The notes under the pieces were generated by a model. It ran no database searches. It was not told the DNA's origin and was given only the letters and a program-made list of their open reading frames with translations. The position numbers were made by a program, and so were the translations under genes. Positions 23,924 through 34,018 of a DNA stretch of 64,000 bases are shown here, piece after piece. Numbering within the stretch: position 1 is the first letter of the stretch; every line of letters begins with the position of its first letter. The stretch comes from Isoetes taiwanensis (taxonomy: Eukaryota > Streptophyta > Lycopodiopsida > Isoetales > Isoetaceae): the NCBI GenBank assembly GCA_021234155.1, contig JAJEKV010000003.1, positions 31,791,166-31,855,165 of the forward strand, written 5' to 3'.

Positions 23924-24768
23924 TATGTTGTTAGTTAGCCTTAAGCCCGGGCGCATGCATTCTAGTTAGTAGGGTGCATGTGCCGTAACCTTGGATCGTG
24001 TGGGCGATGATGGGATACGCCTTTAGGGCATTCTTTCTAGGCCACACGCACTAAGAGGTGCGCATGACCATTAGGGTCATGTGAGGGAGGAATGAGGCAT
24101 AGTGGGCTTATGATGGGACATCGACGGATGATCTCTATGCCACGATGCGGGTACGCACACCGGCCGTAGGAGGGTCATGGTGAAGCTTAAGGCGATCATG
24201 CTTGCGATGATGATGGGATCGTGAGACGCCCCTAGCTAAAACCCTCGGGGCATGATGCACCGGGTGTACTCGATCCGGGGATCATGTACAAGGTAGCACT
24301 CGATCATGGGCAATGATGGGAGCATCTTAAATGATCCCTAAGCTCAAACCGAAAGGGCCATGATCTTGGGCAAGGTAGTAGGACAACCTTGAGCCGGAGT
24401 TCGCTCAAGGAGGTAAGGGGGTGGTCCCCTAAAACCACAAATTATTAACTAAACTAACGTAATGTGCTCCCTTTGCGTGCAAGTAGAAGGTGGACTTCAA
24501 CGAGGAGCGACATTTGAGAAGATAGGGGAGCCATAATTAGATTATGAACCCTAATAACTCTTACAATAATGTTTTGAATTATCGTAAGAAATAACCGTGT
24601 TAAGGCTATATAATTTTGTATAAGTACAAATATAGCCTAAAATTTTGACTTGAACTAATAAAACTTGATTGCTAAACTAAACTAAAGATTATGACATGTT
24701 GTTGATGTGTTGCAGGCATAAGGTAGGTTCGCCACCTTTAGCGCAATGCCGAGGACAAAGATTGTCCT
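23924..24768 (+). other. Element A 3' untranslated internal region
   Basis: About 850 bp without recognisable coding sequence lies between the end of pol and the polypurine tract. It is rich in 'gatgatggg' and 'catgatc' phrases. Confidence 0.6.
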
Positions 24769-24780
24769 AAGGGGGGAGAA
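24769..24780 (+). other. Element A polypurine tract
   Basis: AAGGGGGGAGAA directly precedes the 3' LTR start TGTGAT; this is the expected plus-strand primer position. Confidence 0.9.
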
Positions 24781-26414
24781 TGTGATTTGGTCCAGGGAAT
24801 ATACGCCATAAATACGTATATTCCTGGATCCGTCACCATACAAGTCTATCTTCATAGCCTTGTATACCATAGATTGTGGCACTAGGGGGGCATGGCTAAG
24901 TTATTCTCATAACTTAGCCAACCATAGGTTAAGCCATTATCCACGTGGCCTTAACCTATTGGGGCACCGCCACACAGGACTCACCCGATTGGTGCCACGT
25001 GGCATCCTAGGTGGACCTAACCTATATAGGCATAAACCCTAACCCTAGACCTCTTTCCAGCCCTAGCACCCGTGAGACTCACCTACTGCTCGAAACCCCG
25101 CTTTGAACACCGCTCGCTAGGCATAGGCTGGTGCAAAGAGCCCCAGCAGGGTAGACCCGCTCTTGGAGGAGGAGCAGCCTTGTGAGTCAAGACCATGGAG
25201 GCCTCGGATCCGGAGGGAGAGCATCAGGAGCAGGTATGTAGAATAGTAGTTGCGATAGCCCATCTGGGACTAGCATTCCAGATGTGCTAGTATTTTGTAT
25301 CTAGAGTGGAGCCATCCTAGAACCCATATTCAACATCTTGAACCCTAATCAAGGAACCCTAACTATTAGTTAGTTGTATGATTAGGTAAGATGTTCTTCT
25401 TATGATTATTCTCATGATGTGATGATTATGTGATGATGGTTGATCATGTTTGCTCCTCTTGTATTGGGAAGGGGGGTAGAGACCTAGAGCCATATGTAGT
25501 ATGCTCCTAGAGTAGATCCCTTAGTTCCTATTAGTTGCGGCTCTGGCATAGGAGCCCACCGTGCTATTGAGGCTATGATATGACTCAGCACTGATAACGG
25601 GCTAGAGGGAAAGTGGAGGGAGGATCCCCGCCGAGGGGGGCTTCGGGGGATCCCATAGTGGGCTAGGCTTATGGTCGGTCACTTGGGTGGGCCGAGCATG
25701 GGTCCGACACCTCCCCGGGGCAATGGTGTTGCCACTGCCTCCTCGAGCTGCAAGTGCTGGCTTGGCTCTCGCTTTGGGGGTTCACTGGCACGGTACGCAA
25801 TCGCGGTGTCGCCACGATTCTCTAGCCGCCCACGGCACCTCTAGACCCCGGAAGGGGGATGCAACCCTTCCCCGCCTCATCGGACCAGGGAGATGCAACC
25901 GAGTAGTCCCGGATGGGTGATGCCATGGGATTGGTGATCCCAAAGGCTAGAGTCCCGCCACCGCCTGATCTAGCCCATCCGCAAAGTATGCACGTGGAGG
26001 GGCGGATGGAGTGGTCAACCCTAGCCATTGTTCTATGCCAGCCCTCGCCATTGCCATGACTCGGTCTGCTCTATCTTGAGGCCTAGAGTCATCCTCCTTA
26101 CGAGTCTGAGCCGGGGTAGGAGCTCTCATGTTTTACTATTCGTGATTATCATCTTTGCATTGGTTTATGTGCGATGCACTACCCTCCGAGGTAGTATTTG
26201 TATATGTTGATGCTAGTTCTGACGTGTTATCGCTTCCGCTGTTATAGGAGCCCATAGGGGAAGGGCGCGCAAGACACCTTCGTGTTCCCTCCCCGCACTA
26301 AGAGTCGCCTCAGAGTGCGGGGTAGACGAAGGGCCCATGCGGTTGCCGAGCCGGATGGGGGATTTCCTGCCGAGTGTACGGCCGAGCGCCGTATGTTTAG
26401 CAGGGAGCGTCACA
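24781..26414 (+). repeat. Element A 3' LTR
   Basis: Uninterrupted 1634-bp copy ending CGTCACA and followed by TTGGA. Its start (TGTGATTTGG) differs from the 5' copy (TGTGACGG) at a CG site. It shows the empty site of element B near 25870. Confidence 0.95.
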
Positions 26415-28648
26415 TTGGAGTATGCCAGGGTAGCCCTGAATGCATTAAGGTCAACGAAAACTGGATTTCATGGTGAAGAGTGCAAATGCACCTGCGAGGT
26501 CTGTGGACCTGGTGAGAAGTGTCTGGCCAGCCAACATACGTATGACTCAACCAACGAGCTCTGGAGGGCTGTGGTTTGCAACAAGAGCGAGGGTGAAGAA
26601 TGGTATAAACATGACTGCTTGATGCAGAAATGTCAGAAGTGTGGCATAAAAAGTCTTCCTATATGTCCAAGAGAAAGAGAGAATCGTCATGAGTTCTTGC
26701 TTGAATGGAAGACGTTTGAAAAGCTAATACTCTCTTTATTGCATGCTAAAACATGCTGATATGTGCTGTCATCTGCTGAATACTGCTTTTGTGCTTTCAA
26801 CTTGCGCTAATCTTCTGTTTTATGCTACAGACCTTGTTACAGATTCTAGTGGAGACAGAAGAAGCTGGTGGAGTTGCAGACTGCATTACCAAGGAAGTGC
26901 CAGGTGGCAGCAGAAAGAAAAGAGCCAATGCCACCAAGAAGGGAAACAAAAGTAAGAAATCCAAGGTAGCTGGTGGGACACAGCCTGAAGCTGCTGCACA
27001 AGTTGAGAAGAAGGGAAATAAAAGTAAGAAATCCAAGGTAGCTAGTGGGACACAAACAAAGTCAAAGCACAAGTTGAGAAGAAGGGAAACAAAAGTAAGA
27101 AATCCAAGGAAGTCGGTGGGATACAAATCAAGTCGCAAAGACAAGACGAGACCTCAAATGGCAAGGGGAAAAAAAAGAAAGGACCAAAGCCAGTCCTTAG
27201 ATTGTCTTACAAGAGAACGACAGTGAAGGATTTCATTTCATATCTATGTTCCACATTGAAGATATTCGTGCCACACAATTACAGGGCTAGATGGCAGGCC
27301 ATGCAATTCAGGAGTTGCCTGGACAATATCCAAGATGGCACCATTGTTTCTGTAATTGATTTTGCAGAGAATTACAGCATAAAAATACAAAGGGAGGTTC
27401 AAAGCCAGCATTGGCACAATGACCAGATAACAATTCTCGTCCACATCACGTATAGGATGGACATCAGCTCTGGGATCAGAAAGCTATTGAAGGAAACCCA
27501 TTTTTACTTAAGTGATGACAAGATTCATCACACTCTTTTTGTGCAGCACTGTCTTAGAAAGCACAATTCATGGCTTGTATCAAATGGTGTAGAATTCTCC
27601 AGGCATATAGTTTGGTCAGATGGTTGTTCTAGCCAATTCAAATCTGCCCGGCCATTCTATTTCCTACTAAGATATCACCATGAGCTAGGGAAGAAAATAA
27701 TATGGAATTTCTTTGGGACAGCCCATGGTAAGGGAGAGCACGATGGGTAAGGGACAGTTCTTAAAGGGGCATTCACTAGAGAGCAGCTCAAGTATGATGG
27801 AGTGAGATTTAGGGGTGTTGCTGATGCCTGTGAATTCGCTACGCATTGGAATGAAGATGCCAGCAATGGGGACATCAAAAGGTAATATGCTTTTACGTGC
27901 TTTCATCTGCTTTTATCTGCTGTGTAATGTTGTATTGTGCCTCTGTACTGTCTGTGAACTGCAATACTTGTTGCTGGCTTTTTGCAGGCACTTCTGGTTC
28001 ATTGGAAAGGATTATGTTGATAGGACAGACCGGCTGGACTATGCCAGGGTAGAAGGGACCAAGGAAATACACAGCATCAGGACATACTTGGCCAAATCAA
28101 GCACAAGGGTGGCTCATAGAGGTTTAAGTTGTTTCTGTGGTAACTGTTTAAAAGGAAACTGATCATCTTGTGTGAACAAGCACAGGTTGAAGAATTGGAA
28201 ATATGTTACACTAAAGCCAGATAAGTCTACTGGTGATGGTACTGAAGACGAAATCGATGAGGCATTTTTTGAAGGTGATGGAGAATGGCTTCGTGGAAAC
28301 ATAGAGGAAGGTGATAACTTTGCTGTTGTAGCCGAGGAGGGAAATCAGGAGAATGTAGATTTCTATGTGATGAAATGTGTTAAGCCGAGGCATATCCTTG
28401 ACAGAATTGTCAAGGATAGCTGGGGTCAGACCTTCAATGTCGATGAACATGTGTTGGTTGGTTTGTACTATGCTGTCCAGCCCGATGGTAGTTGGGAGCT
28501 ACTTGAAGACAAAGGCCTGACCTTCTAGTACAGTCATCACGTATCAGCTATCAAGTTTGAGATGAATCAGATTCCTAGCACCAACAGATTTTCCCTTGAA
28601 CAGGCTGCTCACCAGATGATCCTTGACAGTCTGCCATATGAAGGTTGA
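26415..28648 (+). pseudogene. 3' half of the spliced DDE-type transposase-like gene
   Basis: Reading resumes in the phase left at 1064 (EYARVALNALRS; then CKCTCEVCGPGEKC, a Cys-rich part). A probable intron lies at 26723-26830 with a GC instead of GT donor. A Lys-rich repeat follows (26935-27130), then the catalytic-looking core: VIDFAENYS (Asp at 27358-27360), WSDGCSSQFKS (Asp at 27619-27621), and FFGTAHGKGEHDG (Glu 27733-27735, Asp 27742-27744), the last followed by an in-frame TAA at 27748. A GT..AG intron at 27882-27987 restores the frame. Downstream are a Cys cluster (LSCFCGNCLKGN, stop, then continuing), HILDRIVKDSWGQTF, GSWELLEDKG, SHHVSAIKFEMNQI and the end at 28646-28648. Three stops and one frameshift suggest a pseudogene or a copy with consensus errors. 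The DDE reading is inference from motif spacing. Confidence 0.65.
26935..27130 (+). repeat. Imperfect 66-72 bp coding repeat, three copies
   Basis: Each copy starts 'aagaagggaaa(c/t)aaaagtaagaaatccaagg' (26937, about 27009 and about 27080) and codes for KKGNKSKKSKVAGGTQ or a variant. The third copy is shifted by one base in the long frame but keeps the same peptide in the alternative frame. It makes a strongly basic linker before the catalytic-like core. Confidence 0.8.
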
Positions 28649-28896
28649 ATATGCTTTGACCTAGTTGTTTTATCATTTTAACAGGTCTGTAGTTACTTGT
28701 TTACTTGTCTTAAATTTTGATGATTGTATTGGAGACAAAACTTGTGAGACAATGTTTGTAGTATTGGACTGATGTATTGGAGTATTTTAGTATTGGAGAC
28801 AATGCTTATATATTACAAAAAATTGTACACTCAAGATTAGAGACATCACTCAAGATTGCTCAATACTCAAGGTAACACAAAGTAATCATATATATA
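28649..28896. other. 3' flank of the transposase-like gene
   Basis: No ORF. 'ttggagacaatg' recurs; the stretch reads like 3' untranslated sequence and ends at the Helitron terminus. Confidence 0.4.
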
Positions 28897-29330
28897 CTAG
28901 TAATGGTGCCCAGCATTGCTGGGCATAAGTTGGGAACTTGTGTGGATGAAAACCTGGTCATCTCAAAATCCTTTTCATAAATCTAATATAATAGAAACCA
29001 AGTCCAGCATTGCTTGGCTATAATAGGTTTTTATATATTTTAACACCCTTCCCATTTCCTTTGTCTTTTGCTCTATCCCGCGTTTCCTTTTTTCATCATT
29101 CTCTTACGCATTTCTTTTTTTCTTTTCCCTTTTTCCTATTTTTCCTACACATCTTATTTTTCCCTTCTGCCTTTTTTCGTTTTTTAACCCCTTTCTCCCT
29201 TCCCTTCATTCCCTTCTCTTTTCCTTTTTCCTTTCCCTTTTTTGGATGGACTTTTTCCAGTCTTTCTCCTTTTTTCCTAATTTTCCCGTGCCCTTTTTCC
29301 CTTTCCCTTTCCTCTTCCTTTTCTGGATCA
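28897..29330 (-). mobile_element. Helitron 3' end, minus strand, 5' end not found
   Basis: Read on the minus strand the sequence is hairpin GCCCAGCAATGCTGGGC, then ACCATTA, then CTAG at 28900-28897 followed by T, the standard Helitron 3' terminus. The same terminus closes the Helitrons at 42084, 48593, 51581 and 54569. A 290-base almost pure pyrimidine tract (29040-29330 on the plus strand) lies inside. No matching 5' terminus is seen before the copia LTR remnant, so the element is either truncated or is a much larger element extending to the right. Confidence 0.75.
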
Positions 29331-29652
29331 AGGCGGTCGGATCTTGATCCGTAAATACTGAAGAAGGATTTAATGCATTTGTGGCTTGTATGCATATTTG
29401 AAGACACCATTGAGCCGGATTACTGACGAGATTGGGCTCTCAAAGATATGGTCAAATATGCTACAGTGGTTTAAGTCAATGCCATTGCTACAATGTTTTT
29501 TACTGTAGCATCTCAATGGTTAAGCCAATGTTTCGTGCATAAAATTATAACCATTGAACTATTGCTTGTTTGTTTGAAGTCTTGCATTCATAGGAATTCA
29601 ATAGCTATTTTGAATTGCCTAGATCAAATTTTCTATAGCATTGTTTTCTTCA
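29331..29652 (+). repeat. Copia 5' LTR remnant
   Basis: Matches 34297-34620 of the 3' LTR, starting at 'aggcgg(t/c)cggatcttgatcc' and ending 'ttttcttca'. The left boundary coincides with an 8-bp inverted repeat GGATCAAG/CTTGATCC (29325-29350). Confidence 0.9.
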
Positions 29653-29653
29653 T

Positions 29654-29665
29654 TGGTATCAGAGC
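29654..29665 (+). other. Copia primer binding site, initiator tRNA-Met
   Basis: TGGTATCAGAGC begins one base after the LTR end. Confidence 0.95.
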
Positions 29666-29674
29666 CTGGTAGAC

Positions 29675-30956
29675 ATGGCAAGTAGGTTTGGTGCTAATCT
29701 ACTTAATGCTATAGAAGTCTTTAAAGGAGAAAGTGGCTTTCAGATTTGGAAGCAAAGTATTAGAGAGGTGTTGGAATTTGAAAAATTATGGTACTTGGTT
29801 GAGCCAAGCACAAGCAGACGACTTAATGTTGTCTTAGTAACAGCTAGTACAGGGGGAGCTAGCTCCAACTCGGATGGAGAGAGTTCAGTAGCTGGTGGAG
29901 ATGCAGGAGGTACTGAAGGAGGTAGTAATACTGCACAAGTATTATCAGCAACCAGTACAGGAGTGGATGAGCAACTCAAAATTATGGAGGCACAAGCAAT
30001 CATTTGCTGTAAGGTTGGTCCATGAGAGGGTTGAGTCCTAAAGAGATGTGGCAATACATGATCAATAATTATGAAGCTAAAACCTCGTCACAAATAGATG
30101 TTTTAGAAAAACAATTAAGGAAGTTGAAGCTTTATGATAAGGAGAACATAACTGAATTTTTTGGAGAAATTTGATTCAATAATAGCAGACTTGGAAGGGG
30201 CTGGTGTTATCTTGAATGAGCAGTACCAGTTGCTGGCCATTTCTAGAGCAGTTGCTCATAATGCATACCTTGCTACCTTGGTGAGAAACATTGCAAAAAC
30301 AAAGGACCATGCTATTCAAATTATAAGAACAGAATTCGAGCAGAAGCAAATAGGACAGGATGATGATGAACAGACCACAGAAATTTTATATGCTGGAAAA
30401 TATAAAGGGAAGAAAAACAGCAATAATAATGATAAGGGGGGGATTGGGTTATGCTACAATTGCAACAATTATGGACACTTGAAGGCTGACTGTCCTAAAT
30501 TGAAAAGGGAAACAATTTGCTATAATTGTGAAGGGAAAGGTCATATTGCATCAAATTGTTCAAGCCCTAGGGGACAGAACTAGAGAGAAAGGGGCAGGGG
30601 TAAAGGAAATAGAGGGGGATTTGCTGCCAGAGGAAGGAGTACACCAAAGTCTAATCCATCTTTGAACCTAGCTCAGGAGACACGAGGGGATGAAGATGAA
30701 CAAGACGAAAATGATGAGGTAAAATATACTGAACTATGCCATTTGTCAAATGATGCAAATGACCATGATATGCTGATTTTAGATTCAGGAGCTGAGAGGA
30801 CAGTAACTTCGTCTACACAATTACTCAAGAACTGCAAGGGAGTCAATGGGGGACATGTGCAATTGGGAAATGGAGTGTTGCAAGAAATAAAGGATGTAGG
30901 GATGCTGGAACTTTTTGATTTAGAGGGAAGAGCTGTCAAATTAGGAAAAGCTTTGT
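29675..30956 (+). pseudogene. Copia gag with two zinc knuckles, and protease
   Basis: ATG 29675 opens a typical copia gag (NAIEVFKGESGFQIWKQSIR; EFEKLWYLVEPS). It stops at 30023-30025 and continues in another frame (MEKFDSIIADLEGAGVILNE; LVRNIAKTKDHAIQIIRTEF). Two consecutive C-x2-C-x4-H-x4-C knuckles follow, CYNCNNYGHLKADC and CYNCEGKGHIASNC; most plant copia gags that I know have one. After a TAG at 30581 the same frame gives the protease active site MLILDSGAERTVTSS (about 30770-30810; D-S-G-A). The protease frame ends at 31001 and is overlapped by the pol frame. Confidence 0.88.
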
Positions 30957-33296
30957 GTGCCAGGGCTAGTCAGAAACTTGATTTCTGTGTGCCAATTAGT
31001 TGATCTTGGCTATAAAGTTTTGTTTGAAAAATTGCAGTGTAAAGTGTTTCAAGATAATAAATTAAAGTTTGTTGGCAAGGGAGTTGGAAACTTGTTTGGT
31101 TTAAATTTTGATCATCTTGTTCAAAGTGTAAATTTGGTGACTTGCTCAGATATAAAGTTGTGGCATGAACGAATGTGTCATGTAAATTCAAAGACCATTG
31201 AGCTTCTAATTAAAAGGGGACTGGTTGAGGCATCAGAAATTAAAAATGAAAAGTTCAAATGTGCAGGATGCATTCTGGGCAAACATACAAGGCTTCCTTT
31301 TAAAAAATCTCTAAAAAGAGCAAAGGGTGTGTTAGATCTAATTCACTCGGATTTATGTGGACCACTGAATGTAACAAGTCTTGCAGGGAAGAGATATTTT
31401 ATAACTTTTGTAGACGATTACAGTAGAATGGCTAAGGTGTATTGCCTAACTACCAAGGATCAGGCTTTGCAAGCTTTCAAGAATTTTGTAAATGAAGTAG
31501 AATTGGAAACTGGAGTGGAAGTCAGGTGTTTACGGACAGACAGAGGAGGGGAATTTTTGTCACATGAGTTTAAGCATTACTGCAATGAACTTGGCATCAA
31601 AAGGCAGTTGACCTGCAGATTCTCCCCTCAACAAAATGGAATTGCAGAGAGAAGGAATAGAACTATACTTAATGCTGTCAGAAGTATGCTTAAGTACTCA
31701 GGTTTACCTAACTTTCTCTGGGAAGAGGCTGTTAAGACAGCAGTGTTTGTGCAAAATTTACTACCTTCCATAAGCATTAAAGGGCAAATCCCATTGATAC
31801 TTTGGTGTTCAAAGACCCCTGACAATACCAGGCTAAAAGCCTATGGCTGTTTGGCATATGCCCATGTACCAGATCGGGCATACATTACTTACATGGTAGG
31901 GTATGATTTGCAATCTAAAGCTTATAGATTGTATGATCCAAGCAAAGGGAGAATTATACTAAGTAGGGATGTATTGTTTGATGAGGAACAATTTTATAAG
32001 GTACTGCCAAGAATTAACAGCCCTGCAGATACCTCTGAATGCAAAAGTAATAAAAAGGTACGTCTTGAAGAGGATCTGAACAAACCTGCTATGCTGACTG
32101 ATATGGATGATGAAGAGGACATTAAGGTTGAAGAAATTTTGCCTGGTGCTGGTGCATATGTACAGCAAGAGAATCTAGAAAAGGAGGTAAGCATTGAACA
32201 CATGTTACCTAATACTAACATTGATTCTGAAAGTGTGCAGCAAGAAGAACCAGCCCAGCAACAAGTCAATGAACATGCAGGTCCTATCAGGAGAAAGAAA
32301 AGGACTGAAGCTCAAATTATAATAGATGAAGGGGTAGCAAATCAAGAAAGGTTTGGAAGGGATGAATTAGGCAAAAGCAAGAGGCTTAAAGAAAATAAAG
32401 GTGAGATCCTTGGCTTGTTTGAAATTTTAATGCACCTAGATGTTTCAGTTCCGAAAACATATGAAGAAGCAGTGGTATCAACTAATAGTAAAGATTGGTT
32501 GAAGGCAATGCAAGCAGAAATGAGTTCATTTGACAGAACAGGTACATATGAGCTGGTAGATATACCAAATGACAGAAACATTGTGGGCTGTAAATGGATA
32601 TATAAATTAAAAACAGAGGCAGATGGAAAAACTCCCAAGTTTAAGGCCCGATTGGTGGCTCAAGGTTTCTCACAGAAATATGGACAAGATTATGAAGAAA
32701 CTTTTTCACCTCTTGTAAAATTGAATAGCATAAGGATGCTTTTGGCCATTGCCAATGCATCAAATTTGGAGATACATCACATGGATGTAAACACTGCATT
32801 TTTAAATGCAAAGCTCGAGGAAGACATTTATATGAGACAGCCAAAAGGTTTTGAAATAGGAACTGGCAAAGTCTGGAAGCTAAAAAGGGCTGTGTATGGT
32901 CTGAAGCAGTCTCCAAGGGAGTGGTACAAGTGTATAGACTCCTATCTCAGAGAACAAGGCTTTGACAAACTTCAAAATGATGGCAATCTTTATAAATACA
33001 AAGCTGGAGAGGAATGGTGTATAATTGCCCTTTATGTTGATGATAATTTGATGGTTTCAAATGGTGTGAAAGCATTAGATCATTGCAAGAAAGTTCTGAA
33101 TAACAAGTTCAAGATGACAGACTTAGGGGAACTAAGGAAATTTCTGAAAATTGAGGTGCACAGGAATAGGTTTAGTAAAACCTTGACACTCACACAAAGA
33201 AGTCAAATTGAAGGATGCTTAAAAAATTTAATATGGAAGATTGTAATATCTCAAAGACTCCTATTGTGCCAGGAAGTAAGATATTCGCCAGGATGA
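30957..33296 (+). CDS. Copia integrase and reverse transcriptase (long intact frame)
   Basis: 779 codons. In order: the end of protease (PGLVRNLISVCQL), GAG-pre-integrase zinc module (LWHERMCHVNSKTIELL..CAGCILGKH; H-H-C-C), integrase core with DLIHSDLCGPL (first Asp), CLRTDRGGEFLS (second Asp) and QQNGIAERRNRT (Glu), a charged linker, then RT: IVGCKWIYKLKTEADGK, DYEETFSPLVKLNSIR, MDVNTAFLNAKLEEDIYM, VYGLKQSPREWYKC and the catalytic YVDDNLM. The VGY segment after the integrase core looks about ten residues short. The frame is lost near 33220 by a one-base shift; the RT tail and RNase H are read from 33215 on. As an isolated copy it would need frameshift repair, so function is unlikely. Confidence 0.9.
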   Translation: MPGLVRNLISVCQLVDLGYKVLFEKLQCKVFQDNKLKFVGKGVGNLFGLNFDHLVQSVNLVTCSDIKLWHERMCHVNSKTIELLIKRGLVEASEIKNEKFKCAGCILGKHTRLPFKKSLKRAKGVLDLIHSDLCGPLNVTSLAGKRYFITFVDDYSRMAKVYCLTTKDQALQAFKNFVNEVELETGVEVRCLRTDRGGEFLSHEFKHYCNELGIKRQLTCRFSPQQNGIAERRNRTILNAVRSMLKYSGLPNFLWEEAVKTAVFVQNLLPSISIKGQIPLILWCSKTPDNTRLKAYGCLAYAHVPDRAYITYMVGYDLQSKAYRLYDPSKGRIILSRDVLFDEEQFYKVLPRINSPADTSECKSNKKVRLEEDLNKPAMLTDMDDEEDIKVEEILPGAGAYVQQENLEKEVSIEHMLPNTNIDSESVQQEEPAQQQVNEHAGPIRRKKRTEAQIIIDEGVANQERFGRDELGKSKRLKENKGEILGLFEILMHLDVSVPKTYEEAVVSTNSKDWLKAMQAEMSSFDRTGTYELVDIPNDRNIVGCKWIYKLKTEADGKTPKFKARLVAQGFSQKYGQDYEETFSPLVKLNSIRMLLAIANASNLEIHHMDVNTAFLNAKLEEDIYMRQPKGFEIGTGKVWKLKRAVYGLKQSPREWYKCIDSYLREQGFDKLQNDGNLYKYKAGEEWCIIALYVDDNLMVSNGVKALDHCKKVLNNKFKMTDLGELRKFLKIEVHRNRFSKTLTLTQRSQIEGCLKNLIWKIVISQRLLLCQEVRYSPG

Positions 33297-34018
33297 GTCC
33301 TAAGACTGAAAAGGAAAGAGAGGAAATGGAGAATATACCTTACATGTCTCTAATCGGATGCTTATCATATGTTGCAAATTGCACACGTCCTGACATAGCC
33401 TTTGCTGTAAACATGTTGAGCAGGTACAATAATGATCCAGGAAGGGATCATTGGATAGCTGCAAAAAGAGTCTTAAGGTATCTTAAGGGAACAATGGATG
33501 ATGGAATAACCTTTTGCACAGAGAACATGCAATTACAAGCTTATTGTGATGCAGACTGGGGAGGGGATCTTGAAACACGTAAGTCCACATCTGATTATTT
33601 AATTTTCTTAGGAGGAGCTCCTGTTGCTTAGAAATGCAAGAACCAAAATGCTGTTGCAATGTCTAGTGCTGAAGCAGAATATGCTTCAGCTGCTTTAACC
33701 ATAAAGGAGCTGGTATGGGAAAGAAGGCTGTTGGATGAACTTGGCTACAATCAGGTTAAAGCCACTGAATTTTTTTGTGACAGCACTAGCTGTATTGCAA
33801 TGACCAAAGATCCAGTCCTGCATGAGAGGACTAAGCATATAGAATTAGAACTTCATTTCATCAGAGAAATTGTAAGGAAAGATGCAGTAAAACTAGTGTA
33901 TGTCAATACCTCAAACCAGCTGGCAGATATTTTAACTAAAGCATTCTCAGAAGGCAGATTTACTGAACTGAAACTTAAAATCCAGTGCAGCAAGGATGAT
34001 AACATGAAAGGGGGAATG
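33215..34018 (+). pseudogene. Copia RT tail and RNase H
   Basis: Continues the pol reading: IPYMSLIGCLSYVANCTRPD, IAFAVNMLSRYNNDPGRDHW, then RNase H with AYCDADWGGDLETRKSTSDY (D), SSAEAEYASAALTIKELVW (E), FFCDSTSCIAM (D), RTKHIELELHFIRE (H, D region). One in-frame TAG at 33629-33631 replaces the usual Trp before KCKNQNAVAMSS. The frame ends just before the polypurine tract. Confidence 0.9.
34006..34016 (+). other. Copia polypurine tract
   Basis: GAAAGGGGGAA immediately before the 3' LTR start TGTAGAATA. Confidence 0.9.

Larger units (their letters stand above)
1065..26414 (+). mobile_element. Element A: Ty3/gypsy chromovirus LTR retrotransposon
   Basis: A full-length element runs from TGTGACG (1065) to CGTCACA (26414) and is flanked by TTGGA duplications. 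Its parts are: 5' LTR (1065-2159 plus 14360-14903, interrupted by element B), tRNA-iMet primer site 14905-14916, internal region to 24780, polypurine tract 24769-24780, and 3' LTR 24781-26414. Without element B it is about 13.2 kb. Domain order gag, PR, RT, RNase H, INT, chromodomain is that of chromoviruses; the conserved-site wording is closest to the Tekay-type group, which is inference. About 4 kb of extra coding-like sequence lies between the primer site and gag. All ORFs contain frameshifts or stops, so the copy as read is non-autonomous. Confidence 0.92.

Noticed and set aside
26797-27144. 115-codon Leu/Phe-rich minus frame
   Set aside because: Antisense of the Lys-rich coding repeat.
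29096-29410. Lys/Glu-rich 104-codon minus frame
   Set aside because: Direct consequence of the pyrimidine tract on the plus strand, not a gene.
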